Assembly (NCBI RefSeq): GCF_001584185.1
Contig: NZ_CP013234.1
Span: forward strand, 62,001-126,000
Direction: 5' to 3'
Length of the DNA: 64,000 nucleotides
From: Collimonas pratensis
Lineage (GTDB): Bacteria; Pseudomonadota; Gammaproteobacteria; Burkholderiales; Burkholderiaceae_D
Below the pieces are notes generated by a model. That model was not told the origin of the DNA. It saw nothing but the letters and a program-made list of their open reading frames with translations, and made no database searches. A program made the position numbers and the translations under genes. This document shows, piece by piece, positions 27,252-35,449 of this stretch (the stretch's first letter is position 1; the number at the start of each line of letters is the position of its first letter).

Positions 27252-27878
27252 ATGACCCAGCCGGATTCCGTCAAACGCCTCATTTGTTCCCGCTGCATGC
27301 GGCCGCAGCGCACTTGCATCTGCAGCTGGATCAGACCGACCAGGCATGCGGTGCAGCTGCTGATCCTGCAGCATCCGCTGGAAGTCGGCCAGGCCAAGGG
27401 CAGCGCCGTCTTGCTGCAGCTGAGCCTGCCCGGCAGCCGGCTGGAGGTCGGCGAAGTTTTTGCGGAAGCGGCTTTGCAGGCGCTGCTGCAGCCGCCGTCT
27501 GGCGGCCGCACTGTCTTGTTGTATCCGGATACGCCCGAGGACCAGAGCCTGCAGCTGGCTGCACCGCCGCAGCTGGATCCGGCGCTGCTGCCTGCAGCGG
27601 AAAAATTGCTGCTGGTGGTGCTCGACGGCACCTGGCGCAAGAGCCGGAAAATGCTCTATCTCAACCCCTTGCTGCAACAGCTGCCGCGCCTGGCGCTGCA
27701 CGATGTCCCAGCCTCGCGCTACCTGATCCGTAAAGCCCACCGCCCCGGCCAGTTGTCGACGCTGGAGGCCACTTGCCACGCCTTGATGCAACTGGAGCAT
27801 AATGAAGGGCGTTATCTGCCGCTGCTCACGGCGTTTGATGGCTTCGTGGCGCAGCAGCTTGCCTATGGAGGGCGCTGA
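27252..27878 (+). CDS. tapT: tRNA-uridine aminocarboxypropyltransferase (DTW domain)
   Basis: 208 residues. N-terminal cysteines (CSRCMRPQRTCIC) form the zinc site. The DTW-type motif is VLDGTWRKSRKM, preceded by LLYPDTPEDQSL, and RYLIRKAHRPGQLSTLEATCHAL follows. The SPOUT-related family makes acp3U at position 47 in the variable loop of tRNAs using S-adenosylmethionine. It is a monocistronic gene with a 204-bp gap upstream in which I see nothing distinctive. Confidence 0.9.
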   Translation: MTQPDSVKRLICSRCMRPQRTCICSWIRPTRHAVQLLILQHPLEVGQAKGSAVLLQLSLPGSRLEVGEVFAEAALQALLQPPSGGRTVLLYPDTPEDQSLQLAAPPQLDPALLPAAEKLLLVVLDGTWRKSRKMLYLNPLLQQLPRLALHDVPASRYLIRKAHRPGQLSTLEATCHALMQLEHNEGRYLPLLTAFDGFVAQQLAYGGR

Positions 27879-28053
27879 AAACCGTGGTTTTCCAGCGACG
27901 CCCGGCATCGACTTCCGGCCTGCGCTCGTGTATCCTCCGCAGTCTCTCCTAAAGTATTTGTTTTCGTTCGGCAACAAATGCTTACCCCGCAAGTATTCCA
28001 TCAGTAACAAGACGGCGGTCGGCCTGATCGTCAACGCCCACGTGTGAGGACGC

Positions 28054-28332
28054 ATGAAGGATTATTACGCCGTTCTCGGCATAGACAGTGATGCAAGCAG
28101 CGGCGCCCTGAAAAACGCCTACCGCAAGAAAGCCTCAGAGTTTCACCCCGACAGGAATACCGCGCCCGATGCGCCGGCCCGCTTCCGCGATGTGCAGGAA
28201 GCCTACGATCTGTTGTCGGATGCCGTGAAACGCCAGGAATACGATGAAAACCGGCGCCGCAGCCTGCTGGAAAACCCGCTTGAGAGCGCCCGACAAATCT
28301 GGACCACTTATATGAACAAGGTTATGCAATGA
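28054..28332 (+). CDS. Stand-alone J-domain protein
   Basis: 92 residues: J-domain (residues 2-66) with helix II basic face and the HPD motif at 31-33 (KNAYRKKASEFHPDR), then a short helical tail (ENPLESARQIWTTYMNKVMQ). There is no Gly/Phe linker and no zinc finger, so it is a class III (DnaJ-domain-only) cochaperone that stimulates an Hsp70 and gives it a specific client. Its stop overlaps the start of the next gene by four bases (ATGA), so translation is coupled. That gene and the two following are probable clients or partners. Confidence 0.9.
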   Translation: MKDYYAVLGIDSDASSGALKNAYRKKASEFHPDRNTAPDAPARFRDVQEAYDLLSDAVKRQEYDENRRRSLLENPLESARQIWTTYMNKVMQ

Positions 28333-28871
28333 TGCTTTCCGCTTTTTTTGAAGACTTGACCAAGGCTTACCAGGCTGAACTGGAAGACCTGCAAAGCGAT
28401 TCCGAAGGCAACGATATCCTGACCTCGCGCCTGAAGAGCAAGCGCGCGCAGTTTGCGCTGATGATGCCGATGATAGAAACCGATCCGGAAATGGTGGCGG
28501 TGGCTTTTCACGGTGGCGTCGATTTCACCAATCCGCAGCAGCTGACCATGCTGCTGGGCGACGAGCCGGACGACTTTCCTTCCTGGACCGACGTCGCCGA
28601 TGCGGTGCAGTTCGAATCCTGGGCGCAAAAACTGGCCGACATCGCCTTGCTGGAGCCGGGCGGCGAGCGCTTCCTGATCACCACCGTCTGCCTCGAATAC
28701 CTGTATGAGAAGAGCAACGGCAGCTACCAGGGCGTCTACGGCCAGTCAGCACACGGTGAATCGGACGACGCGGTAGAAGGCGTCGAGGACGACGGTGAAG
28801 AAGACGGCCGCGACCTTGAGATCGAAGGCGCCGACTGGCTGGCGGAGCAGGGCTTCGAACGGCTGGGCTAG
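28329..28871 (+). CDS. Acidic hypothetical protein of J-domain operon
   Basis: 180 residues, no family recognised. It overlaps the J-domain gene by four bases. The middle is predicted helical (FFEDLTKAYQAELEDLQ, MMPMIETDPEMVAVAF). The C-terminus is strongly acidic (ESDDAVEGVEDDGEEDGRDLEIEG), followed by a short helix ADWLAEQGFERLG. No signal peptide or membrane segment. The coupled start strongly suggests a shared complex or pathway with the J-domain protein. Confidence 0.8.
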   Translation: MMLSAFFEDLTKAYQAELEDLQSDSEGNDILTSRLKSKRAQFALMMPMIETDPEMVAVAFHGGVDFTNPQQLTMLLGDEPDDFPSWTDVADAVQFESWAQKLADIALLEPGGERFLITTVCLEYLYEKSNGSYQGVYGQSAHGESDDAVEGVEDDGEEDGRDLEIEGADWLAEQGFERLG

Positions 28872-28884
28872 TATTAAGTCCCCC

Positions 28885-28960
28885 GTCATTCCCGCGAACG
28901 CGGGAATCCATTTTGATTACCTTATTCAGTAAAATGGGTCCCCGCGTGCGCGAGGACGAC
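28885..28960. repeat. REP/BIME-like paired palindrome
   Basis: Two 30-bp arms (28885-28914 and 28931-28960) are imperfect inverted copies of each other, and each folds alone (perfect stem ATTCCCGCG-AA-CGCGGGAAT at 28888-28907). This is the widespread type beginning GTCATTCCCGCG. It lies between the second and third genes of the J-domain operon. Confidence 0.82.
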
Positions 28961-29003
28961 AAGACGGCGAGAATGATTTCTGAAATTTTTGGACAGTAAT
29001 GCC

Positions 29004-29711
29004 ATGACAAACGCGCTCGTAGTAAAAGCAGCAAACCTGATCCGCAACGGCGATATCGCCGGCGCCGAATTCGCCTTGGTCAGCCTGGCCGAGACCGAGG
29101 GCGACTACGCTTTGGTCGCCGCGCTGGAGACGCTGCCGCCGAAAGACTTGCTGGCGGTGATCCGCGAATACGACACCTCGAAAGAATCGGTGGTCAATCT
29201 GGTGGTGACGCCGGAGCAGTTCGCGCGCGCGGTGGTCATGGAACGTCTGTACGGCGATCATAGCCATGTGCGCCTGCGCGGCATGATCAACGCGGTGCTG
29301 TTCCGCGACGATAGCCATACCGGCGAATTCATCGAAGCCATCGGCGAGGTCGATGGCGGCTGCGAAGCGCTGATCGACTATCTGTCGGACCGCGACGAAG
29401 AAGTCGTGCATTTCGTCACCTACGATACTTTCAACGTCAACCGCATGGAAGAGGGCGACGAAGTCGACAAGGCGGAAATCAGCGACCGCGACTGGAAGGA
29501 ACTGACCTGGCTGCTCAAGCACGAGCACGCCGACATGTTCGAGCAGATCTGGCCGGTGCTGAAGAAACGCATGAAGGAACGCCTGCGGCGCGAAGCCGAA
29601 CAGGAACTGCTGGAACAGCAGGCGCAGGAACCGCAGGAGCGGCGCGAACGTCCGGCTGCCGGCGCCGCGCCAGCAGCGATCGCCGATTCCGGCGAAGAGT
29701 CGGCGCTCTGA
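29004..29711 (+). CDS. Hypothetical protein of J-domain operon
   Basis: 235 residues from ATG 29004; an in-frame TTG five codons upstream is less likely. No family recognised. The start NALVVKAANLIRNGDIAGAEFALVSLAETEG reads like a helical repeat (TPR-like). EVVHFVTYDTFNVNRMEEGDEVDKAEISDRDWKELTWLLKHEHADMFEQIWP follows. The tail (about 45 residues) is a charged Glu/Gln/Arg coiled-coil-like segment followed by a Pro/Ala-rich end. Soluble and probably cytoplasmic. Its neighbours suggest a cytoplasmic complex. Confidence 0.75.
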   Translation: MTNALVVKAANLIRNGDIAGAEFALVSLAETEGDYALVAALETLPPKDLLAVIREYDTSKESVVNLVVTPEQFARAVVMERLYGDHSHVRLRGMINAVLFRDDSHTGEFIEAIGEVDGGCEALIDYLSDRDEEVVHFVTYDTFNVNRMEEGDEVDKAEISDRDWKELTWLLKHEHADMFEQIWPVLKKRMKERLRREAEQELLEQQAQEPQERRERPAAGAAPAAIADSGEESAL

Positions 29712-29756
29712 GCCTCGGTTGTTTCTGTTTTCACCGTTCCTGAATTGACGCATCCC

Positions 29757-30974
29757 ATGTCCGACAAACAACGGAATATCGACCTGGTCGACAAGCGGCC
29801 TTTCTTTGAAAAGGCGCTTGCCTACGGCCTCAAGAGCGGCATCCTGGACCAGGAAAAATGCCGCGCCATGATAGAAGACGCTGCCAAGGGCACGGTGCAG
29901 GTGGCCGCTTTCTTTGGCACCAGCCACTTGCATACCGACCTGGAAAATGCACGGCAGCGCATCGTCAACCTGATCAGCCTGTACCTGGAGCACAGCTTTA
30001 GCGACGACTTGCAGAAGGCTGCGGAATCTTTGCGCGACAATACTTTCCTGTCGCATTCGCGCGGCGGCAACGAGATGTTGAAGGCATTGCATGCGCTGCC
30101 GGATTCCACTGTGTTCGGCGACACCAAGGGCCAGGGGCAGAAGGAGTTCCAGGATGAGCGGACCCTGGCCAAACCTTTTTCCCTGAGTGCTTACCGCAAG
30201 GAGTTGAAAGCGCGCGAGGAGGCTGGAGCGGTGCTGGCGGCGGCTTTGTGGTTTGCCGATGACATGGGCGTGGAGCGCGCGGCGCTGGAGTTTGCGGGAG
30301 CCGAGACGGTGATTCGTACCGCCTTGCTGGTGCGGCTTGCGGCAGCCGAGGAGTTTCCTGATCGCGTCAGGTTTGCCAAGCTGGTCGCGGCGGTGCGTGG
30401 CGATTGCGCTGCCGGCGGGAAGTTGAAATTTCCTCGGCAATTGCTGGATGACGTGCCGGCCGAGCATCGCGATATAGCCGGCAAGGTGCGGCGCGAAATC
30501 GAGAAGCAGGATGCTTTGGCGGATGCCGGGGTGGCGCTTGACTCTTTGCTGAACCGGATCGAATTGCGTTACTTCGTGCTGGAGGGTGGGCTGGAGGATG
30601 TGGACGGCTTTGACGCGCTGGTTTCCAAGGAGTGGAACAAGGTGACCAAGGGTAAGGAAGATCCTTATTCGCGTTTGACGGTGTTCATGTGTATTGCGGC
30701 GGGCGTGAAGCCTAAGACTGCGGTGTCGGAGACCGAGGCGCGGGCGATGATCCGGCGCGTGCGCGAGCATGGTTTCGATAGCGCGGCGGTGCTGGCGTTC
30801 ATCCGCGACGCGGCGCCGTTCGAGATCAAGGATAATCTTTTGTCCTTGTGGGAAGACGAATTCTTGCCGGAGGCAGAGCAATACCTGCTCGATGAAGACG
30901 ATCTGAAATTCGCGCGTGCAATCAAATTCTTGCAAGAGAACTGCAACATCAAACTAAAAGCCGCCAGCAAGTAA
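29757..30974 (+). CDS. Large hypothetical protein of J-domain operon
   Basis: 405 residues from ATG 29757. No family recognised. Predicted all-helical, rich in Ala, Glu, Lys and Leu, without signal peptide or transmembrane segments. Notable segments: DKRPFFEKALAYGLKSGILDQEKCRAMIEDAAKGTVQVAAFF near the start, EDPYSRLTVFMCIAAGVKPKTAVSETEARAMIRRVREHGFD, and FEIKDNLLSLWEDEFLPEAEQYLLDEDD near the end. It is 45 bp after the preceding gene and is the last of the four-gene unit. The composite repeat begins 29 nt after its stop codon. Confidence 0.75.
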   Translation: MSDKQRNIDLVDKRPFFEKALAYGLKSGILDQEKCRAMIEDAAKGTVQVAAFFGTSHLHTDLENARQRIVNLISLYLEHSFSDDLQKAAESLRDNTFLSHSRGGNEMLKALHALPDSTVFGDTKGQGQKEFQDERTLAKPFSLSAYRKELKAREEAGAVLAAALWFADDMGVERAALEFAGAETVIRTALLVRLAAAEEFPDRVRFAKLVAAVRGDCAAGGKLKFPRQLLDDVPAEHRDIAGKVRREIEKQDALADAGVALDSLLNRIELRYFVLEGGLEDVDGFDALVSKEWNKVTKGKEDPYSRLTVFMCIAAGVKPKTAVSETEARAMIRRVREHGFDSAAVLAFIRDAAPFEIKDNLLSLWEDEFLPEAEQYLLDEDDLKFARAIKFLQENCNIKLKAASK

Positions 30975-31003
30975 GGAACAAACCATTGCGCTACTCCACG
31001 GCA

Positions 31004-31065
31004 GTCAAATGGGGTCAGAGTTTTTTTTCGCGGTTTTTGCGAAAATTACTCTGACCCCATTTGAC
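31004..31065. repeat. GGGGTCAGAGT hairpin, copy A first
   Basis: Perfect 18-bp arms (31004-31021 and 31048-31065), with inner stem TTTTCGC/GCGAAAA and a T-run on one strand. It starts 29 nt after a stop codon and belongs to the composite repeat. Resembles REP sequences of RAYT type. Confidence 0.88.
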
Positions 31066-31545
31066 GTTCTACGAGGTACGTGCGATGGCATTCTAAGTTC
31101 GATCTGATTTGGCCAGCTCCGCACGGGGAATATCAAAAACAACGGCAACTTAGTTAAATAGGGTCGGAGTTTTTTTTCGCGGCCTTTCGCGAAAATTACT
31201 CTGACCCTATTTAACGGGCTACGGAGCACATGTCTTGGCATGCCAAGAACGGTCTGCGGGTTGTAAAACGGTAGCTACTCCGTGGATAAAAGCCGGGAGC
31301 GGCCCGGCAGCCGCTTACTTTCTTTTGCTTGCCTGCGCGGCCCGGCCAAAAGAAAGTAAGCAAAGAAAAGGCGACCGCACAGCCGTTGCCCTCCCTTCGG
31401 TCGGGTCCCCAAATGAGACGGGGGCCAGTCGGATGGGACACAAACTCGCTTCGCTCAAACATGTGTCCCATAATTCCCGACTGGCCCCCGTCGGGGACCG
31501 GAGGGAAGGCAACGTCCGCATGCGGGGTACTTCAAAAGCAACGGC

Positions 31546-31635
31546 AACCTCAACGTCAAAAGCAACCTCAACGTCAAAAACAACCTCAACGTCAAAAGCA
31601 ACCTCAACGTCAAAAACAACCTCAACGTCAAAAAC
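31546..31635. repeat. Five 18-bp tandem repeats (copy A tail)
   Basis: Five contiguous units AACCTCAACGTCAAAARC, starting at 31546, 31564, 31582, 31600 and 31618, with only G/A variation at position 17. There are no spacers, so it is not a CRISPR. Confidence 0.92.
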
Positions 31636-31707
31636 AACAACCCTGCCTTTTTACCGGAAGAGGTATTGGCCAGTTTCTCTGAATTTTTTCATGCGTGATT
31701 TTCTTCA

Positions 31708-31736
31708 TTGCGCTCTTTTCCGTTGTTCACTAGAAT
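31708..31736 (+). promoter_or_regulatory. Likely promoter of alaC
   Basis: -35 TTGCGC (31708-31713), 17-bp spacer, -10 TAGAAT (31731-31736). The leader carries a small hairpin GGAAC...GTTCC (with CCCG/CGGG inside) at about 31744-31773. Confidence 0.5.
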
Positions 31737-31816
31737 CGTCGCTGGAACACCCGCACAACGGGACTCTTGTTCCAACGTCGCTCGGACGGTTCCGGGCGCT
31801 TACGTGAGAGAAAAAC

Positions 31817-33016
31817 ATGTCTGAATCCCCAACTCCGCGCAGATTTTCGCGCATCGATCGCTTGCCTCCCTATGTTTTCAACATCACCGCCGAACTGAAA
31901 ATGGCGGCGCGGCGGCGTGGCGAGGATATTGTCGATATGTCGATGGGTAATCCCGATGGCGCGACGCCGCCGCATATCGTGGAAAAACTGATCGAGGTAT
32001 CGCAGCGGCCCGATACCCATGGCTATTCCGCTTCCAAGGGCATTCCCCGGCTGCGGCGGGCGATCAGCCATTGGTACAAGAAGCGCTATGACGTCGAATT
32101 CGATCCCGATAGCGAAGCGATCGTCACCATCGGCTCCAAGGAAGGCCTGGCGCACCTGATGCTGGCGACGCTGGATCGCGGCGATACGGTGCTGGTGCCG
32201 AATCCCAGTTACCCGATCCACATCTACGGCGCGGTGATCGCCGGCGCCGATATCCGTTCGGTGCGCATGAGCCCGGGCGTGGACTTCTTCGCCGAACTGG
32301 AGCGGGCGATACGGGAAAGCTACCCCAAGCCGAAAATGATGGTGCTGGGATTCCCCTCCAACCCCACCGCGCAATGCGTCGAGCTGGAGTTCTTCGAGCG
32401 CGTGGTCAAGCTGGCCAAGGAGCACAACATCCTGGTGGTGCATGACCTGGCCTATGCCGATATCGTGTTCGACGGCTGGCAGGCGCCTTCCATCATGCAG
32501 GTGCCGGGCGCACGCGATGTCGCGGTGGAATTCTTTACGCTGTCGAAGAGCTACAACATGGCCGGCTGGCGCATCGGCTTCATGGTCGGCAACAAGGAGC
32601 TGGTGGCGGCGCTGGCGCGCATCAAGAGCTATCACGACTACGGCAGCTTCACGCCGGTGCAGGTGGCGGCGATTGCGGCGCTGGAAGGCGACCAGCAATG
32701 CGTCAAGGAGATCTGCGCCAAGTACCAGAGCCGGCGCGACGTGCTGGCCAAGGGCCTGCATGAAGCCGGCTGGATGGTCGACATTCCCAAGGCCTCGATG
32801 TACATCTGGGCCCGTATCCCGGAAGCCTACCGCCATCTCGGTTCGCTGGAATTTTCCAAGCAGCTTCTGGAAAAAGCCAAGGTGTGCGTCTCGCCCGGCA
32901 TCGGTTTCGGCGAGTACGGCGACGAATATGTGCGCTTTGCCCTGATTGAAAACGAAGCCCGCATCCGCCAGGCGATCCGCGGCATCAAGAGCATGCTGCG
33001 GGCGCCGGCGGCATAG
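31817..33016 (+). CDS. alaC: Alanine transaminase AlaC (class I aminotransferase)
   Basis: 399 residues. It transfers amino groups between glutamate and pyruvate to make alanine. Family marks: [20 protein letters not shown] at the start (AlaC subgroup), [33 protein letters not shown], the loop [36 protein letters not shown] (cofactor Asp) and PLP lysine Lys244 in [15 protein letters not shown]. In many betaproteobacteria this gene is followed by hom and thrC. Here a T6SS-type phosphorylation module follows, so the local order may have been rearranged. It is the first gene after repeat copy A. Confidence 0.93.
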   Translation: MSESPTPRRFSRIDRLPPYVFNITAELKMAARRRGEDIVDMSMGNPDGATPPHIVEKLIEVSQRPDTHGYSASKGIPRLRRAISHWYKKRYDVEFDPDSEAIVTIGSKEGLAHLMLATLDRGDTVLVPNPSYPIHIYGAVIAGADIRSVRMSPGVDFFAELERAIRESYPKPKMMVLGFPSNPTAQCVELEFFERVVKLAKEHNILVVHDLAYADIVFDGWQAPSIMQVPGARDVAVEFFTLSKSYNMAGWRIGFMVGNKELVAALARIKSYHDYGSFTPVQVAAIAALEGDQQCVKEICAKYQSRRDVLAKGLHEAGWMVDIPKASMYIWARIPEAYRHLGSLEFSKQLLEKAKVCVSPGIGFGEYGDEYVRFALIENEARIRQAIRGIKSMLRAPAA

Positions 33017-33173
33017 AAAAGCATGGGGGCGGCCCGCGCCGCCTCAGCTTTTAACGACGCAACCATTGTTTGCCGTTCTTCATTCGCTGCCAAGCTCTGG
33101 ATAGCGGGGGAAGCGCACGTTTAAATCTCTGCACATAGGTAAATTGACATCAAATCATCCTCTCGTCGCCAGC

Positions 33174-33188
33174 TGACACAAAATGTCA
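33174..33188. promoter_or_regulatory. Palindrome TGACA-N5-TGTCA in the gap before the FHA gene
   Basis: Perfect 5-bp arms in the 371-bp gap upstream of the T6SS-type module. It may be an operator for the module. I see no convincing terminator or other element in the rest of this gap. Confidence 0.35.
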
Positions 33189-33387
33189 CCACGAATGACA
33201 AGAGAGGGCAGTTTTGCAGGTTTTAAACCGGCGAATTAACAGGTTTTATGCGGCTATCAGACCGCTTTTCGCCAGCCTTTCTTGGGCATGAAACTTGCTG
33301 CCAAGCAAACAGCCACAGGCATCCACGATTTGCGCAAATCCGCAGGTGTTTGCACTGTGTCTGCAAAACCAGGCTTGGACCACATCG

Positions 33388-34590
33388 ATGATCAAAATTA
33401 GTGTTATTTCTTACAACAACGTGGCGCCCGAGCAGCCCTTGTCCGCCGTCTTCGGCCGTGAACCGAAAACCCTCGGCCGCAGCGAAGAAAATTATTTCGT
33501 GCTGGCTGATCCGCGCAACCTGGTGTCCCGCACCCAGGCCGAAATCAAGAGCGACGGCATCCGACAGACCATCACCAACCTCAGCCGCGCCAATCCGATC
33601 CTGCTGAACGGCCATGAGATCGATGTCGAATGCGAGGTCGAACTGCAGATCGGCGATGAAATCCAGATTGGACTGTATCTGCTGCGTGCTGAAGCGCAGC
33701 TCAATTTAATGAAAGACAACCCAGACATGACCTCGACCAATCCGGTGCGCCGAGTTAATGCCAGCAAGCCCTTGCTCAGCGTATCCGAGACACGCCTGGC
33801 AGCGCTGGCGCAACTGAACCTGGAGCTGGCGGCGACCGCCAATGCCGCCCTGCCGACCTCAGCGCCGGCCGCTGCCACGATGGCGCGACCGGTCAACTTG
33901 GCGGCACCGGCGCCGGCCACTGCCGCTGCCGCGCCGCTCAATCATGCCGACGACAGCCCGCCCGCCGCCGAAACCAGCGCCGCCAGCGAAGCGCTGATGC
34001 AAGCTTTCACCAAGGGTGCGGGCCTGCCCGCCGGCACCCTGCCGCCGAGCCTGACGCCGGAATTCATGGAAACCGTCGGCAAGCTGCTAGCGATCTCCGT
34101 ACAGGGTGCGATTGACCTGAACGCCGCGCGCGCGCTGGTGAAGCGTGAAGCGCATGCGGATGTCACCAAGGTGGTGGTGCGCAACAACAATCCGCTGAAA
34201 TTTTTCCCGGACAGCCAGACAGTGCTGAGCCAGATGCTGCGCAAGAAAATGCCGGGCTTCATGAGCGCCGCCGAAGCCATGCAGGATGCCTATGAAGATC
34301 TGCACGGGCATCAGGTCGCCGTGGTGTCCGGCATGCGCGCCACCATGAACGAAACCATGCAGCGCTTCAATCCGGAAGTGATGGAGCGGCATTCGCAAAA
34401 GGGCGGCATGCTGGATACGCTGCTGCCGGCCACCCGCAAAGCCAAGCTGTGGGATGCTTATGTTGCGCGCTACCAGCGCATCATCGGCGAAGCGACGCAG
34501 GATGATTTCCAGACCTTGTTCGGTAAAGCCTTCCTGCAAGCCTACGAACGAAAAATCGAGAAGCTGAAGAAAGCCTCACCGCATGCCTGA
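33388..34590 (+). CDS. tagH: T6SS-associated FHA domain protein (TagH/Fha type)
   Basis: 400 residues from ATG 33388; the open frame upstream is not protein-like. The FHA domain occupies about residues 15-95: FGREPKTLGRSEENYFVLADPRNLVSRTQAEI contains the phosphothreonine-binding GR, S and R/N-type positions, and IGDEIQIGLYLLR closes it. An Ala/Pro-rich linker (about 150-210) leads to the conserved C-terminal domain found in type VI TagH proteins (SEALMQAFTKGAGL, LLAISVQGAIDLNAARALVKRE, NNNPLKFFPD, MQDAYEDLHGHQVAVVSGMRATMNETMQRFNP). It probably reads threonine phosphorylation by the downstream kinase. It overlaps the phosphatase gene by eight bases. Confidence 0.9.
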   Translation: MIKISVISYNNVAPEQPLSAVFGREPKTLGRSEENYFVLADPRNLVSRTQAEIKSDGIRQTITNLSRANPILLNGHEIDVECEVELQIGDEIQIGLYLLRAEAQLNLMKDNPDMTSTNPVRRVNASKPLLSVSETRLAALAQLNLELAATANAALPTSAPAAATMARPVNLAAPAPATAAAAPLNHADDSPPAAETSAASEALMQAFTKGAGLPAGTLPPSLTPEFMETVGKLLAISVQGAIDLNAARALVKREAHADVTKVVVRNNNPLKFFPDSQTVLSQMLRKKMPGFMSAAEAMQDAYEDLHGHQVAVVSGMRATMNETMQRFNPEVMERHSQKGGMLDTLLPATRKAKLWDAYVARYQRIIGEATQDDFQTLFGKAFLQAYERKIEKLKKASPHA

Positions 34591-35389
34591 GCAGTCGCTG
34601 CTCAGCAACACGGCGGCGCCGCTGCTGCTGAGCCTGGCGCAGCTTAGCCATGCCGGCGGCCGTCAGGTCAACCAGGATTCCTGGGGCAGTGCACAGCAGG
34701 ACGACTTGAGCTGCATCATCGTCTCCGACGGCGTTGGCGGTGAATATGGCGGCGAGATCGCGTCGAACGTGGTGGTGCATGCGATCATGGAGATGTTTGT
34801 CGAAGAAGCGTCCTTCGGTCCGCGCGCGCTGCAATCCTATCTCGATTGCGCAGTGGCCCAGCTGAACCGGCGCCAGGCGCAGATCCCGCGCCTGAAAGAC
34901 ATGAGCGCCACCGTGGCGACGTTGCTGATCGATCAGAAGAACCGCTGCGCGCTGTGGGGGCATATGGGTGATACCCGCATCTACCAGTTCCGCCGCGGCC
35001 AGCTCCTGCACTACACCAAAGATCACAGCCTGATCCAGCAATTTGTCGATGCCGGCCATTGTTCGGCCGAGCAGTTGCGGCGTCATCCGCGCCGCAGCAT
35101 CCTGTGCGCCGCGGTCGGGGTCGAGGGCAGCGCGCCGGCGGAGGTGACGCCGAACCCGGTGCCGATACAGGGCGGCGATGCCTTCCTGCTGTGCACCGAC
35201 GGCTTCTGGGAATGGATCAGCGAAGCTGAAATGGCGCAGGCTGCGGCGCAAGCCGACTCAGCCCAGGACTGGCTCACCATCATGCATGCGATTGTGGAAA
35301 AAAACGGCCAGGCCTGTAATGTGCCGCTCGATAACTGCACCGCGTTTACAATATACGTCGCCGAGCCGCAGGCAGCCAACAATCACTAA
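34583..35389 (+). CDS. pppA: PP2C-type Ser/Thr phosphatase (PppA/Stp1-like)
   Basis: 268 residues. Metal-binding PP2C motifs: GGRQVNQDSWG, IIVSDGVGGEYGGEIAS, MSATVATLL, ALWGHMGDTRIYQFRRG, DAFLLCTDGFWEWIS, and a closing DNCTAFTIYVAE. It dephosphorylates proteins phosphorylated by the partner kinase. Overlap with the FHA gene and 60-bp spacing to the kinase define an operon. In type VI systems PppA switches secretion off by reversing PpkA phosphorylation of the FHA protein. Confidence 0.92.
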   Translation: MPEQSLLSNTAAPLLLSLAQLSHAGGRQVNQDSWGSAQQDDLSCIIVSDGVGGEYGGEIASNVVVHAIMEMFVEEASFGPRALQSYLDCAVAQLNRRQAQIPRLKDMSATVATLLIDQKNRCALWGHMGDTRIYQFRRGQLLHYTKDHSLIQQFVDAGHCSAEQLRRHPRRSILCAAVGVEGSAPAEVTPNPVPIQGGDAFLLCTDGFWEWISEAEMAQAAAQADSAQDWLTIMHAIVEKNGQACNVPLDNCTAFTIYVAEPQAANNH

Positions 35390-35449
35390 TCACGGAAGAC
35401 GTGTTGATCAAGATCCTAATAATATTGCTAACGTCGAAACCAACTGAAC

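Larger units (their letters stand above)
31004..31635. repeat. Composite hairpin repeat, copy A
   Basis: In order: hairpin 31004-31065, second hairpin 31153-31215 (arms GTTAAATAGGGTC / GACCCTATTTAAC), an IR ACGGAG/CTCCGT, a stem 31314-31327 with 31347-31360, and a large 129-nt hairpin 31385-31513. Five 18-bp tandem units follow (31546-31635). The same order recurs at 42211-42799. This fills the 30975-31816 gap. Short open frames within it are repeat artefacts and no gene is supported. Confidence 0.88.

Noticed and set aside
28926..30935. Antisense open frame (669 residues) across the J-domain operon
   Set aside because: Composition is Arg/His/Gln-rich and domain-free, and it crosses several sense genes.
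31546..31635. CRISPR-like tandem repeats
   Set aside because: The 18-bp units are contiguous without spacers and no cas gene is nearby. The same applies to the CAACGG hexamers at 42752-42799 and the 11-bp repeats at 4275-4316.
31235..31807. Open frame coding for Ser/Thr/Lys repeats (TSKTTSTSK)
   Set aside because: The repeats come from the 18-bp tandem units and hairpin repeat; there is no ribosome site.
33295..33387. N-terminal extension of the FHA protein
   Set aside because: It would start with TTG in a region without a ribosome site. The FHA beta-sheet begins directly after ATG 33388.
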